NCBI RefSeq assembly: GCF_018873765.1 | Contig: NC_057922.1 | Coordinates: forward strand, 44,722,321 to 44,786,320 | Reading direction: 5' to 3' | Length of the DNA stretch: 64,000 bases | From: Telopea speciosissima | Lineage: Eukaryota; Streptophyta; Magnoliopsida; Proteales; Proteaceae | Shown here: positions 63,639-64,000 of the stretch, piece by piece | How the letters are laid out: each line of letters opens with the position of its first letter | Position numbering within the stretch: position 1 is the stretch's first letter | The notes under the pieces: model-generated | The model's database searches: none | Told to the model about the DNA's origin: nothing | The model's input: the letters and a program-made list of their open reading frames with translations, nothing else | Translations under genes and position numbers: made by a program

Positions 63639-64000
63639 ATTAAATGTGTGGTTGCCACATTGAACATTATGTTAGACTTATGCATTTTGGTATTGGCAAT
63701 ACTGGTAATTGACAATATGTGCAGTGTGTGTAATGTGTTGTTATTGTTGGCAATAGTTTACCGATTATGTATACGGTCTGATGAGATAGGCAATGACATG
63801 GTTTTGACAATGTGTGAAAATCAAATGGCAGTACAAAGGTAGATGTGTCAGTGGCAATAGTTAGTGTGGTTCTGGTAAGGCAGATAATGTGTACAAGCTC
63901 TAGTGATGTGGCAAACATGTTGGTGATGTGTTAGGACATATATCTGGGATGTGTTTGGCATTGATTTGCATGTGTTTGGTATGTTATGTTGTGATAGATG
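63639..64000. other. Flanking DNA after Tat element 2
   Basis: GT-rich low-complexity sequence ('atgtgttggt', 'ggcaatag' phrases). No gene recognised. The empty site before insertion would join the base before 52524 to this sequence through one AGGTG. Confidence 0.4.

Overview
This window is plant nuclear DNA, almost certainly from a flowering plant. The support is a BBR-BPC (GAGA-binding) transcription factor with the plant-only C-terminal domain, a plant-type ANTH clathrin-assembly protein, a cyclophilin with the plant-specific loop, Au-type SINEs, and the plant retrotransposon lineages Tat (Ty3/gypsy), other Ty3/gypsy, Ty1/copia, L1-type LINE and RTE-type LINE. The species cannot be named from the sequence. 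Transposable elements in several nested layers occupy most of the 64 kb; I recognise only two host genes and one captured host gene.

Layout. 1-2433: AT-rich DNA with two foldback elements and a hAT-like MITE. 2434-9002: a decayed Tat-lineage Ty3/gypsy element that has lost most of its reverse transcriptase and integrase; its 3' LTR is cut short by a minus-strand L1-type LINE (about 9003-13639). 14730-16004: an intact, intronless ANTH/CAP gene. 16130-26239: a minus-strand Ty3/gypsy remnant (protease, gag, tRNA-iMet-type primer site, long LTR) with a plant-transposon-protein ORF on the opposite strand upstream of gag. Its LTR carries two hAT-like insertions, one of which has captured a cyclophilin coding sequence. 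26240-32306: minus-strand Ty1/copia remnant. 32307-37919: AT-rich DNA with LTR-like sequence, a 256-bp tandem duplication and an RNase H-like relic. 37940-38923: two Au SINEs and an RTE LINE tail. 40514-47070: a compact non-autonomous LTR element with three LTRs, into which a related element (43705-47040) has inserted; both have exact 5-bp target duplications. 49211-50071: an intact BPC gene on the minus strand with a GA-rich 5' leader. 51450-52337: two foldback elements, the larger one Mutator-like with a 10-bp target duplication. 52529-63633: an almost complete Tat element with a 5-bp target duplication, gag-PR-RT-RNase H-integrase, an antisense ORF of the 'putative gypsy-type transposon' family, three tandem arrays and LTRs differing by about 5 %.

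How the parts fit. The host genes sit in small islands between retrotransposons (14.6-16.0 kb and 49.2-50.8 kb). The two Tat elements are relatives at different stages of decay, and comparing them shows where element 1 lost pol and that most premature stops in element 2 fit C-to-T change. The best candidates for something undescribed are the protease-like non-autonomous LTR family at 40.5-47.1 kb with its LTR-LTR junction, the cyclophilin-carrying hAT-like element, and the antisense ORF upstream of gag in the 16-26 kb element. No CRISPR array, tRNA gene or rRNA gene was seen.
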